This document shows positions 12,001-19,561 of a stretch of 64,000 nucleotides of DNA, piece after piece. Within the stretch, counting starts at the first letter, position 1; each line of letters starts with the position of its first letter. The notes below the pieces were generated by a model, which was not told the DNA's origin, ran no database searches, and was given only the letters and a program-made list of their open reading frames with translations. Made by a program: the position numbers and the translations under genes. Source of the stretch: Balanoglossus misakiensis. Lineage: Eukaryota; Hemichordata. The stretch lies in the NCBI GenBank assembly GCA_040954595.2, contig CM082583.2, positions 12,214,001 to 12,278,000 of the forward strand, written 5' to 3'.

Positions 12001-13155
12001 GACTAAGAGTTTGACGAAAGATGTACCAGGGGTAATTGAAATACGGCTACAGAACAATCCCTACTTTATCTCAATATGCACTCTCCTTGAATGATTTGTT
12101 GTCTGTTTGACACCTATTACAAAAATTGCCTTCTTTTTAAAATGAGTGGCTTCGGATATCGTTCTTTCTTGAAGTACAATTTATTCTTTGCAAGTGAGAC
12201 TGTAAATATTTGAAGAGCTGGGGACAGAGCCGATGAATAATTTAGTGAATTAATCAGTAGGTTTTAGAAAGCAGAGAAAGCATGACTTTATTCTGGTGAT
12301 ATTTGTATGTGTCACACGGGACGGGTAGGGCGAGTGAAGTAGTGAGCTGAGTCTCTCACTATGGAAATTCAATTATGTACTTACAATCTTTATCTGTGAC
12401 GTTGATGTGTGTGTTATTGTATGTCGCTTTGATGTACACAATGGGAAGCTCTTTGAATGGCACGCCGTCAAAGACGTGGCTGTCCGGTGATATAAGTCTA
12501 CCCCTGGAACAGAGCATATCGTTAATAGATGTCAAGATTAGGTAATAGGGGAATTGAAACAGATACCATCAACCACTAGAATCAGCTATTAAAAAGAGTG
12601 GTGATTTCATGAATCACTGATTTGTTGGGACAATTCTATATTCGAGCTGTCTCCTGACCTCATAAATGACATTGTAATAAACTTATTCTCATTTTGTTTT
12701 GTGGATTGTCCTGTTGTTGTGACTTGTTCCCCTCCCCTCCCCCCCCCCCCACACTACCATCACCCCACCCCCAAAATAAACTCACCCAAGTGCTGCATCT
12801 GGGGCTTGCTCTTCTGCCGTGACGTTGTCTTCAGTGCTTTCCACTACCTGTTCCGATGAGGCTGAATTTTCTTGTAGGTGTCTGTGGCAGATATGGAAGC
12901 TGCTGTGTGTTGTCTGTGGCACTGTCATCCTGGTCTCCACTCTTGCATTCTGAAGAAGTACACTCCGACACAGAAGCCTGCATCCTCTTTGGAGGAAACT
13001 AACTGTAAACATTCAAAGGACTTTTTTCAGTAAGTAGACCTTGACATTGATACAAAAATACTTTGTTGTTAGTTGTAGCAAAGACCACCGAAAGAAGAAA
13101 CCACTTTCTTGGTTTATATAACGTGTGGCACAAACTTACCAGTGGAGGACGCCAT
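5969..13155 (-). CDS. MRPS11: MRPS11, mitochondrial ribosomal protein uS11m (7 coding exons)
   Basis: Predicted component of the mitochondrial 28S small ribosomal subunit, in the uS11 family, which sits on the platform near the mRNA exit and helps hold 16S-like rRNA. Coding exons on the minus strand, in order: 13155-13140, 13002-12786, 12503-12385, 11795-11770, 11627-11553, 7915-7850, 6076-5969. They sum to 627 nt (208 residues plus TGA); human MRPS11 is about 194. Residues 1-45 are Arg-rich with almost no acidic residues, as in a mitochondrial presequence. Residues about 50-90 are an acidic, low-conservation linker. From about 95 the S11 core is clear: [48 protein letters not shown] and the basic end [11 protein letters not shown]. 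Splice phases agree at every join. The ATG at 13155 was chosen because it is preceded by no other in-frame start I can see and overlaps a YY1-type AAAATGGCG site often found at such starts. It is divergent from PDIA3. The product is very likely; the exact start is less sure. Confidence 0.94.
6077..7849 (-). other. MRPS11 intron 6 (1.8 kb)
   Basis: AT-rich intron. It carries a (TG)n run followed by an (AGAC/AG)n purine stretch at about 7745-7800, near its 5' end in the gene's direction. No inserted gene or structured RNA is visible. Confidence 0.8.
7850..7915 (-). CDS. MRPS11: MRPS11 coding exon 6 (66 nt)
   Basis: Acceptor TTTTTCTTCAG|AAAGCT, donor CGACAG|GTTTGT. Encodes 22 residues with [18 protein letters not shown], the most recognisable S11 signature. 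The donor GTTTGT is weaker than the others in this gene. Confidence 0.95.
9090..9560. promoter_or_regulatory. Candidate enhancer within MRPS11 intron 5
   Basis: A stretch differing from the plain AT-rich intron around it. It carries TTTATGA (caudal-type), ATAAATTATTGAC (homeodomain-type) and TGACAG followed by ATGATTT (Meis/TGIF and Pbx-Hox-like) within about 200 bp. The density and mixed composition resemble conserved non-coding elements. This is pattern inference; no conservation data were available. Confidence 0.25.
11447..11477 (-). promoter_or_regulatory. Pair of CTCF-like motifs in MRPS11 intron 5
   Basis: Read on the minus strand, the two motifs are CCGAGGGCGCT (11457-11447) and CACTGGGGGCGCT (11477-11465). 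Both contain the GGGCGCT core of the animal CTCF site and lie in the same orientation 7 bp apart, about 75 bp from exon 5. Confidence 0.4.
11553..11627 (-). CDS. MRPS11: MRPS11 coding exon 5 (75 nt)
   Basis: Acceptor TTTTTTGCAG|GGGACA, donor ACA|GTGAGT. Encodes 25 residues with [13 protein letters not shown] and an Ala-rich helix ([10 protein letters not shown]), a hallmark of S11. Both ends are in phase 0. Confidence 0.93.
11770..11795 (-). CDS. MRPS11: MRPS11 microexon 4 (26 nt)
   Basis: Acceptor TTATAG|CAAAG, donor ATGT|GTAAGT. Exon 3 ends in phase 1 and exon 5 starts in phase 0, so a piece of 26 nt (or 26 plus a multiple of 3) is needed. This piece gives SKSILRTSC, which completes the family motif (S/T)SCGT(V/E)GF together with exon 5. 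The fit of both phase and motif makes the call firm despite the size. Confidence 0.88.
12385..12503 (-). CDS. MRPS11: MRPS11 coding exon 3 (119 nt)
   Basis: Acceptor TTCCAG|GGGTAG and donor GATT|GTAAGT. Encodes the first beta strands of the S11 fold, with [20 protein letters not shown], matching the family pattern P(I/L)..IKA..NNT.(I/V).V. Confidence 0.93.
12786..13002 (-). CDS. MRPS11: MRPS11 coding exon 2 (217 nt)
   Basis: Acceptor TTTACAG|TTAG and donor CTTGG|GTGAGT. Carries most of the Arg/Leu-rich presequence ([13 protein letters not shown]) and an acidic linker. Enters in phase 1 and leaves in phase 2, matching the neighbours. The linker part is not recognisable by family, so support rests on phase, splice signals and position. 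Confidence 0.88.
13140..13155 (-). CDS. MRPS11: MRPS11 coding exon 1 (16 nt of CDS)
   Basis: Encodes MASST plus the first base of a Val codon. It ends at a strong donor, G|GTAAGT. The start codon lies inside an AAAATGGCG (YY1-type) motif. The 5' UTR extends an unknown distance into the shared promoter. Confidence 0.8.
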
Positions 13156-13437
13156 TTTGTGACCTATGACCTTCTGACCCCTGCCTTCTGACTCGCTTGG
13201 CCCCCTGTCCCATTCCCACCGCTGGCTGCGCTACGCTAAAAGGAAATTCGTCAATCTGTTGCACAAATTATAACATGATCTGTTTAGACATTTGTGATGG
13301 AAAAAACAGTACTACGACGTACATATCTGAAGTTATTTCTATCTTTTTAAATTTACATGTAACGGTACACACAGCACAGTTACATGCATATGCATGCCAC
13401 ACCCACAGTTATAATGGTCTAATCACTGAAGAATTGA

Positions 13438-13445
13438 CCAATCAG
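13438..13445 (+). promoter_or_regulatory. CCAAT box (NF-Y type)
   Basis: CCAATCAG, the full NF-Y consensus, 120 bp before the PDIA3 ATG. It is 42 bp from the inverted CCAAT of the ERSE-II-like element, a spacing typical of paired NF-Y sites. Confidence 0.5.
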
Positions 13446-13468
13446 AACACGACAGCAGTGCACCACTC

Positions 13469-13477
13469 CGCCATTTT
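13469..13477 (-). promoter_or_regulatory. YY1-type site, PDIA3 proximal
   Basis: AAAATGGCG on the minus strand, the same 9-mer that surrounds the MRPS11 start codon 310 bp away. Such sites are common near transcription starts of housekeeping genes. Confidence 0.45.
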
Positions 13478-13479
13478 GT

Positions 13480-13490
13480 ATTGGTCCATG
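13480..13490 (+). promoter_or_regulatory. ERSE-II-like element (ATTGGTCCATG)
   Basis: The ER stress element ERSE-II is ATTGG-N-CCACG; here it reads ATTGG-T-CCATG, one mismatch in ten fixed positions. It lies 75 bp before the PDIA3 start codon, where ATF6/XBP1 with NF-Y would be expected to act on an ER chaperone gene. The single mismatch is in the ATF6 half, so function is unproven. Confidence 0.4.
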
Positions 13491-13564
13491 CTTATACACT
13501 GCTGTACATTGACACATACACGTCTGGTGTAGGTTGTTGATTCACGGTAATATCAAGGGCTAAA

Positions 13565-13698
13565 ATGGAGAAATTTCTTCCACTGTTGCTTCTCTGTGGC
13601 GTTGCATTTGCCAGTGATGTTATAGACTTAACTGATGATGATTTCGAAGACAGAGTTGCCGAACACGACATAATGCTCGTGGAATTTTTCGCTCCGTG
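13565..13698 (+). CDS. PDIA3: PDIA3 coding exon 1
   Basis: Encodes the signal peptide and the start of the first thioredoxin domain up to FFAPW. Donor CCGTG|GTAAGT splits the Trp codon just before CGHC. Confidence 0.96.
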
Positions 13699-16600
13699 GT
13701 AAGTTTGTGAACGGTCATCACAGGTGCTATTTTGACAAAAAAAAACTTTTAAGGGTTTGTCAATTTATTGATAAAATGTTGATGCATTGACGGAAGACAC
13801 CGAGAAATAAGTTTTTGAACCATATTTGTAAACTATTAAGTTTACAAGAAATGTGTAGAAACGATAGTTGGTGAACTTGAATGTCAAACAAACTCAGCAG
13901 AGGGGACAACACTGATTTTTAATCATCACTTTGTAAATTATAATGAGTATAAGCTAAAATCGATAATTATTGGGATAAAATACAAACTATAGGTAGTTTT
14001 GTACTGTTATTTTCTGCAGTCAGATTAATTGTGCATTAATTATGGTGCATCAGAGTTATCCAGGTGGGAAACTTGCATACCGATGAGACTAAAGAACTTT
14101 CCCAAAACCATCATGTCTGCAGTGATTGTAGCTGGTTGTTTCAAAAGTCACAATGGCAGCTTGTGAACATCTTGCTCATTTTGAAGATCAAATAGGCCAT
14201 GTGCCTGGCAGACATACCATATGGCAGTGATTGGTGAAGCCTGTTTTGGGATGGTTCCTGGAAAGCAGAAGAGAAATTCAAATGAACCTGAGAACCGGAT
14301 GCAGCAATGAGATTCACGACTGAATTCAGCCAGTACTACTAGATATACTGGGTAGAAGTTATCTAATTTAACTGATGGCATAATCCTTGTGGAATTTTTT
14401 GCCATCAGTTAATATTTGATAAACATTTCTGGTCAAACGTGTGGTACCATATCTGCAGTAATTTTAGCTGCCATGGCTTATCACATTGATTGACATCCAG
14501 CTGTACCACTGTTGTGAGCATGTCTATCCTCTATAATGTATATATTAATTATATCGATCACGCATGCACACACACAACAGGCTAGGTGTGCCTGTATGTA
14601 ATTATGTGCACAATGTAATTACCTGTGAGCTATAGTAATTAGCAAAACAAATAACCAGGAAATCCATCATTGAATTCTGTGGCCAGTTTTAGATGATGAC
14701 ATAGATATTGTTTTGCAGGGCAATTTACATATGTTCTCTGCTGGCATCATATCATTGGTAGTCGAGAAAGAGATCACTACCAGCACCTATGAAACGTGTG
14801 GATGTTTATGAACAACGCAGAGACTCCAGACTTTTAGTGCTTTGTTCACACGCTATTTCATCTATCTTGAATAGCTCATTTCAAACATAAGCATTTGTGT
14901 TAATATAAATAAGCGTCAGTTATATTAAACATTAGCTTTTAATAACTGTTCCTTTAAAGAGTTTGTAGGTTGTGACTGCTTTACTGGTTGTTGTAATCTG
15001 CATATTTAAGAGTGGATTTGAGTCGCATATGGCAAGCCATTTTGGTGAATATTTTACTCATGTTGTTTTCGTTCTTTTTGCAGGTGCGGCCACTGCAAAA
15101 AACTTGCCCCGGAATATGAAGGAGCAGCAACAGAGTTGAAATATGCTGATCCCGCTGTTCCACTTGCCAAGGTAAAATTCAGAATGAAGATGACTGCCTT
15201 GTGATAGTATTGTGATCAGAGCCATTATGCATTGCAATGTCGTGGCAAGGGGAAAAAGCTGGGAGTTAAGAACTGGTTTGTTTGTACAATATGTTGCTGC
15301 TACACAGTTGTTACTTGGTGACTGTGTCGCACAACTGGGGCACTGATTCAACAGACCTCAGCAAAGAAAACATTCAGTTGCACATGGATGGCATAAAGAT
15401 GAGTTAACCATTATGGAATTATTTCTACATGCACTCACACACATGGATTGACTTTCTATACACATACCCCTTTTTAAGCAGGTAGTCTTTATTTTTTCAG
15501 GTTGATTGTACAGCTGAAAAAGATACCTGTAGCAGGTATGGTGTTAGCGGTTATCCCACCTTGAAGATCTTCCGTGATGGAGAACTTTCCAGCGATTACA
15601 ATGGTCCAAGAAACAAAGGTACATGTATGTAATGGTCTGGCAGGATTTCAATTCAGTATTCCCATAACATGAGTGTCATTCAGTTGGCCTTGCATGGTTC
15701 TTAAGAGTATACTCATTGAAACCCTGCCCTTTCCACCCAAATTCCTTATACCTATGTCCACCTTCACTATGAGATCAGCAGGTTTAGGCCAGACTCTGGT
15801 GTTGCAAGGCTCAGATGCATTCCTTGCCAAATTAAAAGTGAACAGCTTATACTGACACAGAATTTTTATGAAGGTATTTTATGTTGATTGTCCTTATCAT
15901 TGCAGAGGGTATTGTGTCGTTCATGAACAAGCAGGCTGGTCCTAGCTCCAAAGACGTCAAAACTGTGAAGGAAATGGAAACATTGCTGTCTGGAACAGCG
16001 TTGGTTGTTGTGGGCTTCTTCACTGATGATAGCAGCGCCAAAAAGGAGTTCCTCAAATTGGCTGGCGGTGAGAGGGAGAGCTATAAATTTGCACATACCA
16101 GTCAGAAGGAAGTTCTAGATAAATACAGCTATGAAAAGTAAGTTGCATTGTAGGTAGAAGCATTACTTTTTGCATGACTGCAAAACATATGGGCTACAAT
16201 AAGACCTTGGCTACTTTACGTGCAAAATCTTGACTTGTTGGCAAGTAATTCAACTTCCTTTTTGACTCGTTTTCAAGAATTTGTTTACAATGTTGTCTTT
16301 CTCTGTTTATTTAGTGGTGACATAGTCATTTTCCGACCTCCACATTTGAAGAGCAAATTTGAAGACAGCGAAGTCAGATATGATGGATCAGCAACGCAAA
16401 CCAAACTCAAGAAATTCATTAAAGAAAGCAGGTGGGTATTGATGCGGCCATGCCAGCGTCAAAAGCTATAACAATTCTTGGGTTTTGTTTCAATAGTCCA
16501 CAAAATATGGAATGCAACCCCAAATCTTCCTCATTTGCATTTTAAGTGTGTCACACCTGTTGTGCCTTGTGTAAACACTAGTTTTGATTTTCAGCACAGC

Positions 16601-18480
16601 GCCCATCACCTCAATACATATATCTGGGACACTGAGCCTTGATTCTCTTCTCACAAAAGAACATTTCTCAATTTCATTTGATTCTAGTCTTGGACTGTGT
16701 GGTCACATGACACCAGATAACCAGCCTCAATTCAAGAAACCACTGTGTACAGTTTATTATGATGTTGACTATCGTAGAAATGTCAAAGGTAAGTCAATGC
16801 TGTTACATTTTTTTTTGCATAAGTGAAAATTTACACCGCACACCCCTGTATACTCTGTTTGAAATTCAAGATTTGCTCTCAGTGAATGGAAATCAAATCT
16901 GTTGTGATATAAACTACCAATTGTTGTGGGATGACTTTAGAGAAAGTTTTGCTCATGCTGTGTGTAACTCATAACTGGTACTTTTTTTCCAACTTTTCAG
17001 GAACAAATTACTGGAGAAACAGGTAAGTTGAGACATATTTCTGCTTTGGTGTGTTTCTTTAGATTTACACGCATACACATTGCCATAATAGGTGTAAAGA
17101 AAGTATATATTCCCGATGTCCCTGTATGTACCATTTCTCTTTTTGTTGCATCTCTCAGGGTGATGAAGGTTGGCAAGAACTTTGAAGGCAAGAACATCCA
17201 CTTTGCCGTAGCCAGTCGCAGTGAGTTTGCACACGAAATAGAAAGCTTTGGACTGAGCGATGCCAGTACCGAGCTTCCAGTTGTTGCCATAGTAACAAAC
17301 GAGGGACAGAAGTATCCCATGCAAGAAGAATTTACGTAAGTAAATTTTTGAGCCTCGTCTTATTTAACATTGATGTATTTTTCAGTTTACTATTCTACCA
17401 GGTTAACAGTACCACAGTACACCTGTTTTTAGAGCTGTTTGGCAAAGGAATGGACCAATTTTAAGCAAGCTTATGAGAGAGACTACTGGACAGTTACGGG
17501 TATTTTATACCAGGGCAATTTTCCTCATTTCCCGAATCTGTTACATTTTCCCAGGCGTGATGGTAAAGCACTAGAGGCCTTTATTCAGAGTTACCTGGAC
17601 GGCAAGCTCACGCCGTATCTGAAGAGTGAGCCCATTCCAGAAGACGATGGTGCAGCAGTCAAGGTTAGTGTCGACTCTTATCAGTGCTCTGCTTGGATTC
17701 TCCTGTGGCACTTTCACAAGGCTGTCTCTGATTTGTTAAATTCGTGTCCGGGTGGACAGGTGTACGCCAGGTGCATTGATGTCATAACCAGTAAGATATA
17801 GTTTGAATAACTTGCGGTTCACAAGACAATGAATATCCTGTTTTTTTCATGTTGTGCCCATACTGTTGTGTCTTTACAGACAGTGGTAGCAGCCAACTTT
17901 GATGACGTTGTCATGGCCGAAGATAAGGATGTTCTTATTGAATTCTATGCACCATGGTGTGGACATTGTAAAAGCTTAGTACCAAAATATGAAGAACTTG
18001 CAGAAAAGGTAATTATTGAATGTTATCAGATAGCATTGAACATTGTATATGAAATGATGTGGTCACTATGACATTATTGATCACGCTAACTTGTTCATTC
18101 TCTTTCCAGTTGAAAGATGATGAGAATATTGTAATTGCAAAAATGGATGCCACAGCCAATGATGCACCATCCCAGTTTGAAGTTCGTGGGTAAGTGTACC
18201 ACAAATCAAATTCAAGTCGGCACTTTATTTTTGCTTTCTTCTCACTTGGAGAAGTATGAATGAGAAAGAGAATGTCTCGTAAATCTTGGTTCACATCAAA
18301 ACTTTTTTTTGCTTTCTTGACAGTTTCCCAACAATGTACTGGGTGCCAATGGACAACAACCCCAAAAAGTACGAAGGCGGCAGAGAAGTTGACGATTTTC
18401 TTAAATTCATCAAGAGAGAAGCAACCAAGGAGGTTACAGTTGCAAAACAAAAGAAAGACAAGAAGAAAACAGAACTATAA
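13565..18480 (+). CDS. PDIA3: PDIA3 (ERp57), ER protein disulfide isomerase A3 (12 coding exons)
   Basis: Thiol-disulfide oxidoreductase of the ER lumen that works with calnexin and calreticulin on glycoproteins. Coding exons: 13565-13698, 15084-15171, 15501-15618, 15906-16137, 16315-16431, 16688-16788, 17001-17022, 17159-17335, 17555-17663, 17880-18008, 18110-18189, 18324-18480; total 1464 nt, 487 residues (human precursor 505). Signal peptide about 1-16 (Leu-rich, FA|SD). Domain a about 17-125 with CGHC at 46-49 and cis-Pro 93; b about 126-235; b' about 236-360; a' about 365-475 with CGHC at 393-396 and cis-Pro 438. The extra cysteine pair C77/C84 of ERp57 is present. The b' segment GTNYWRNRV and the run [10 protein letters not shown] mark it as PDIA3 rather than P4HB. 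It ends in a Lys-rich tail and KTEL, a KDEL-like signal. Start context AAAATGG is good. All splice joins keep phase. Neither active site is damaged. Confidence 0.97.
13699..15083 (+). other. PDIA3 intron 1 (1.4 kb), with an exon 1 relic
   Basis: The largest intron of the gene. It contains a degenerate copy of part of exon 1 at 14359-14403 and a pair of related 25-30 bp segments at 14107-14136 and 14446-14470, both suggesting an old internal duplication. The rest is AT-rich without other recognisable content. Confidence 0.85.
14359..14403 (+). pseudogene. Decayed partial copy of PDIA3 exon 1 inside intron 1
   Basis: Reads TTAACTGATG then CATAATCCTTGTGGAATTTT, against exon 1 TTAACTGATG and CATAATGCTCGTGGAATTTT, with about 30 nt of the exon missing between the two blocks. 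Conceptually [12 protein letters not shown] against LTDDD...[11 protein letters not shown] stop codon follows directly and there is no donor site, so it is not a usable exon. The preceding GTTAT also matches exon 1. Confidence 0.65.
15084..15171 (+). CDS. PDIA3: PDIA3 coding exon 2
   Basis: Acceptor TTTTTGCAG|GTGCGG; completes the WCGHC active site of domain a. Donor GCCAAG|GTAAAA, phase 0. Confidence 0.97.
15501..15618 (+). CDS. PDIA3: PDIA3 coding exon 3
   Basis: Encodes [10 protein letters not shown] with the ERp57-type second cysteine pair, then SGYPTLKIF with the cis-proline loop. Acceptor ATTTTTTCAG, donor AAAG|GTACAT. Confidence 0.97.
15906..16137 (+). CDS. PDIA3: PDIA3 coding exon 4
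   Basis: Encodes the end of domain a and much of domain b, with KQAGPSS and YKFAHTS matching ERp57. Acceptor CATTGCAG|AGGGT, donor GAAAA|GTAAGT. Confidence 0.96.
16315..16431 (+). CDS. PDIA3: PDIA3 coding exon 5
   Basis: Encodes the last part of domain b: [17 protein letters not shown], typical of ERp57, then LKKFIKES. Acceptor TTATTTAG, donor GCAG|GTGGGT. Confidence 0.96.
16688..16788 (+). CDS. PDIA3: PDIA3 coding exon 6
   Basis: Start of domain b' with LCGHMTPDN and [12 protein letters not shown]. Acceptor ATTCTAG|TCTTGG was chosen because the result aligns without a gap to the ERp57 family. A second acceptor 93 nt upstream would keep the frame open. Confidence 0.93.
17001..17022 (+). CDS. 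PDIA3: PDIA3 microexon 7 (22 nt)
   Basis: Acceptor CTTTTCAG|GAACAA, donor AACAG|GTAAGT. Encodes the core of the family motif GTNYWRNR in b'. Phase and protein motif both require it. Confidence 0.95.
17159..17335 (+). CDS. PDIA3: PDIA3 coding exon 8
   Basis: Most of domain b': [21 protein letters not shown] and MQEEF all match ERp57. Acceptor CTCTCAG|GGTG, donor TTTAC|GTAAGT. Confidence 0.97.
17555..17663 (+). CDS. PDIA3: PDIA3 coding exon 9
   Basis: End of b' and the linker [12 protein letters not shown]. Acceptor TTTCCCAG|GCGTG, donor GTCAAG|GTTAGT, phase 0. Confidence 0.97.
17880..18008 (+). CDS. PDIA3: PDIA3 coding exon 10
   Basis: Start of domain a' with [16 protein letters not shown], the second active site. 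Acceptor CTTTACAG|ACAGT, donor GAAAAG|GTAATT. Confidence 0.97.
18110..18189 (+). CDS. PDIA3: PDIA3 coding exon 11
   Basis: Encodes [15 protein letters not shown] and FEVRG, strongly conserved in ERp57. Acceptor CTTTCCAG|TTGAA, donor CGTGG|GTAAGT. Confidence 0.97.
18324..18480 (+). CDS. PDIA3: PDIA3 coding exon 12 and stop
   Basis: Encodes the second cis-proline loop (GFPTMYW), KKYEGGRE and the Lys-rich tail ending KTEL. Acceptor CTTGACAG|TTTCCC; TAA at 18478-18480. Confidence 0.97.
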
Positions 18481-18486
18481 AACTTT

Positions 18487-18492
18487 AATAAA
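18487..18492 (+). terminator. First poly(A) signal after PDIA3
   Basis: AATAAA only 6 nt after the stop codon, followed by a T-rich stretch at about 18500-18510. If used, the 3' UTR would be about 25-40 nt. A second AATAAA at 18937-18942 offers a 3' UTR of about 470 nt. Confidence 0.5.
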
Positions 18493-18936
18493 GTATTTCA
18501 TTTTTTTTATAGTAAACAGCTCTTGGAGGCTCCGCCTTTTGTTTTCAGCAGTTCATAGAAACAAATTATTTTTGTCAATTTGGTTTCCCTTTTTTTGTTC
18601 ATTGTCGCAACAGTGAGGTTTCTTTACTTCTATTTTAAACTATTGATGTGTATATGGTACTATTGTATGCTTGGAGGAGGGTGGTGTTTTATCCATCTTG
18701 TGGTATTGGAGCGTTCACCAGACTCTATACCTTATTTTGGGGAAGACCCTGGCTATCATGAAACTTGATTGTAATTACCAGGATATGTTCATCATTGTCT
18801 TGTCGGGATACTGAATTGAAATACAAATTGATATATAAAAAAAACAAGTGCATTGTTTGTGAATTTGTTTTTGCGTCTGTGTGTGTGTGCGCCTGCTTGC
18901 ATGTGCAGTGAAACCGATGAGCTGCTATCACTTCAA

Positions 18937-18942
18937 AATAAA
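18937..18942 (+). terminator. Second poly(A) signal downstream of PDIA3
   Basis: AATAAA in CTTCAAAATAAACAG, about 460 nt past the stop. It lies just after a GTGTGTGTG run. Either or both signals could be used. Confidence 0.35.
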
Positions 18943-19359
18943 CAGACTGCCACTGATAAAATCACTGGCATGGAGGTTGGCCAATCTGACCATAGAGGGC
19001 GTTGTTGGCCAAAGGGTGAACGTACTGTATTCACATTTAATATACAAGCATGTGTTGTATTCAAGCTTCATGATATGAACTGTGTGTATGGTCACAATCA
19101 CTCGATCGTCCGACAGCATCAGATTTCTCTTCCCAATAGGCTCCTATCTTTCTTTAAATTCTGTTGTTTTGTTTTGTTAGGGGGGGGGGGTTGTTTAACC
19201 CCACGTTACCACTTCATCATTGTAGGAAGTTTTATTGCATAATCTCCATTTGTTCCATTAACATTTTGTATTGAGGGTGTTGCCAATGATGCAAGTATAA
19301 CGGTGCACGGGGAAGGACCGTAATTCACTTTGCCACAAGAATAAATTGTTTTGTGTAGT

Positions 19360-19372
19360 AGCGCCACCAGGC
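19360..19372 (-). promoter_or_regulatory. CTCF-like motif
   Basis: Minus strand GCCTGGTGGCGCT, a good match to the bilaterian core (A/T)GGTGGCGCT. Lies between PDIA3 and the promoter-like district at 19.6 kb, a sensible position for a boundary. Confidence 0.4.
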
Positions 19373-19561
19373 TCGGATTGGCAGATACTAGGATCTCACA
19401 GGTGAAATCAGCAGACCCCAAAGCTGAGCACTTGAGATACTCGCATCTGCTCTCCGAATATATCAATTCGTGAGAAATACGTCGGGAGGCACAGAAACCA
19501 TTGCTTGAATGTCTCAAAGTAGAAAAATTATTCGAGGACACTTGTTCACAGGGCGCTGCCA

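Larger units (their letters stand above)
13156..13564. promoter_or_regulatory. Bidirectional promoter between MRPS11 and PDIA3
   Basis: Only 409 bp separate the two start codons, which face away from each other, so both genes must be started from here unless they have remote upstream exons. Elements seen: AAAATGGCG (YY1-type, minus strand) at 13158-13150 and again at 13477-13469; CCAATCAG at 13438-13445; an inverted CCAAT box (ATTGG) at 13480-13484 within an ERSE-II-like element; GACGTG (minus) at 13524-13519. There is no TATA box near either start. The core of the block is AT-rich rather than a CpG island. 5' UTRs lie within this block but their ends cannot be placed. Confidence 0.75.
18493..19560. 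other. Region downstream of PDIA3
   Basis: Holds the second poly(A) signal, a (GT)n stretch near 18877-18890, a G11 run at 19180-19190 and CTCF-like motifs at 18993-19001 (plus) and 19372-19360 (minus). A 118-codon minus-strand ORF (19562-19206) starts ATGGCAGCG but has no recognised family. Confidence 0.5.

Noticed and set aside
13438-13456. Classical ERSE (CCAAT-N9-CCACG) at the PDIA3 CCAAT box
   Set aside because: The position where CCACG is required reads ACAGC; only the ERSE-II-like element nearby is close to consensus.
17439-17801. 120-codon plus-strand ORF through PDIA3 exon 9
   Set aside because: It is exon 9 with open intron sequence on both sides; family comparison places the true borders at 17555 and 17663.
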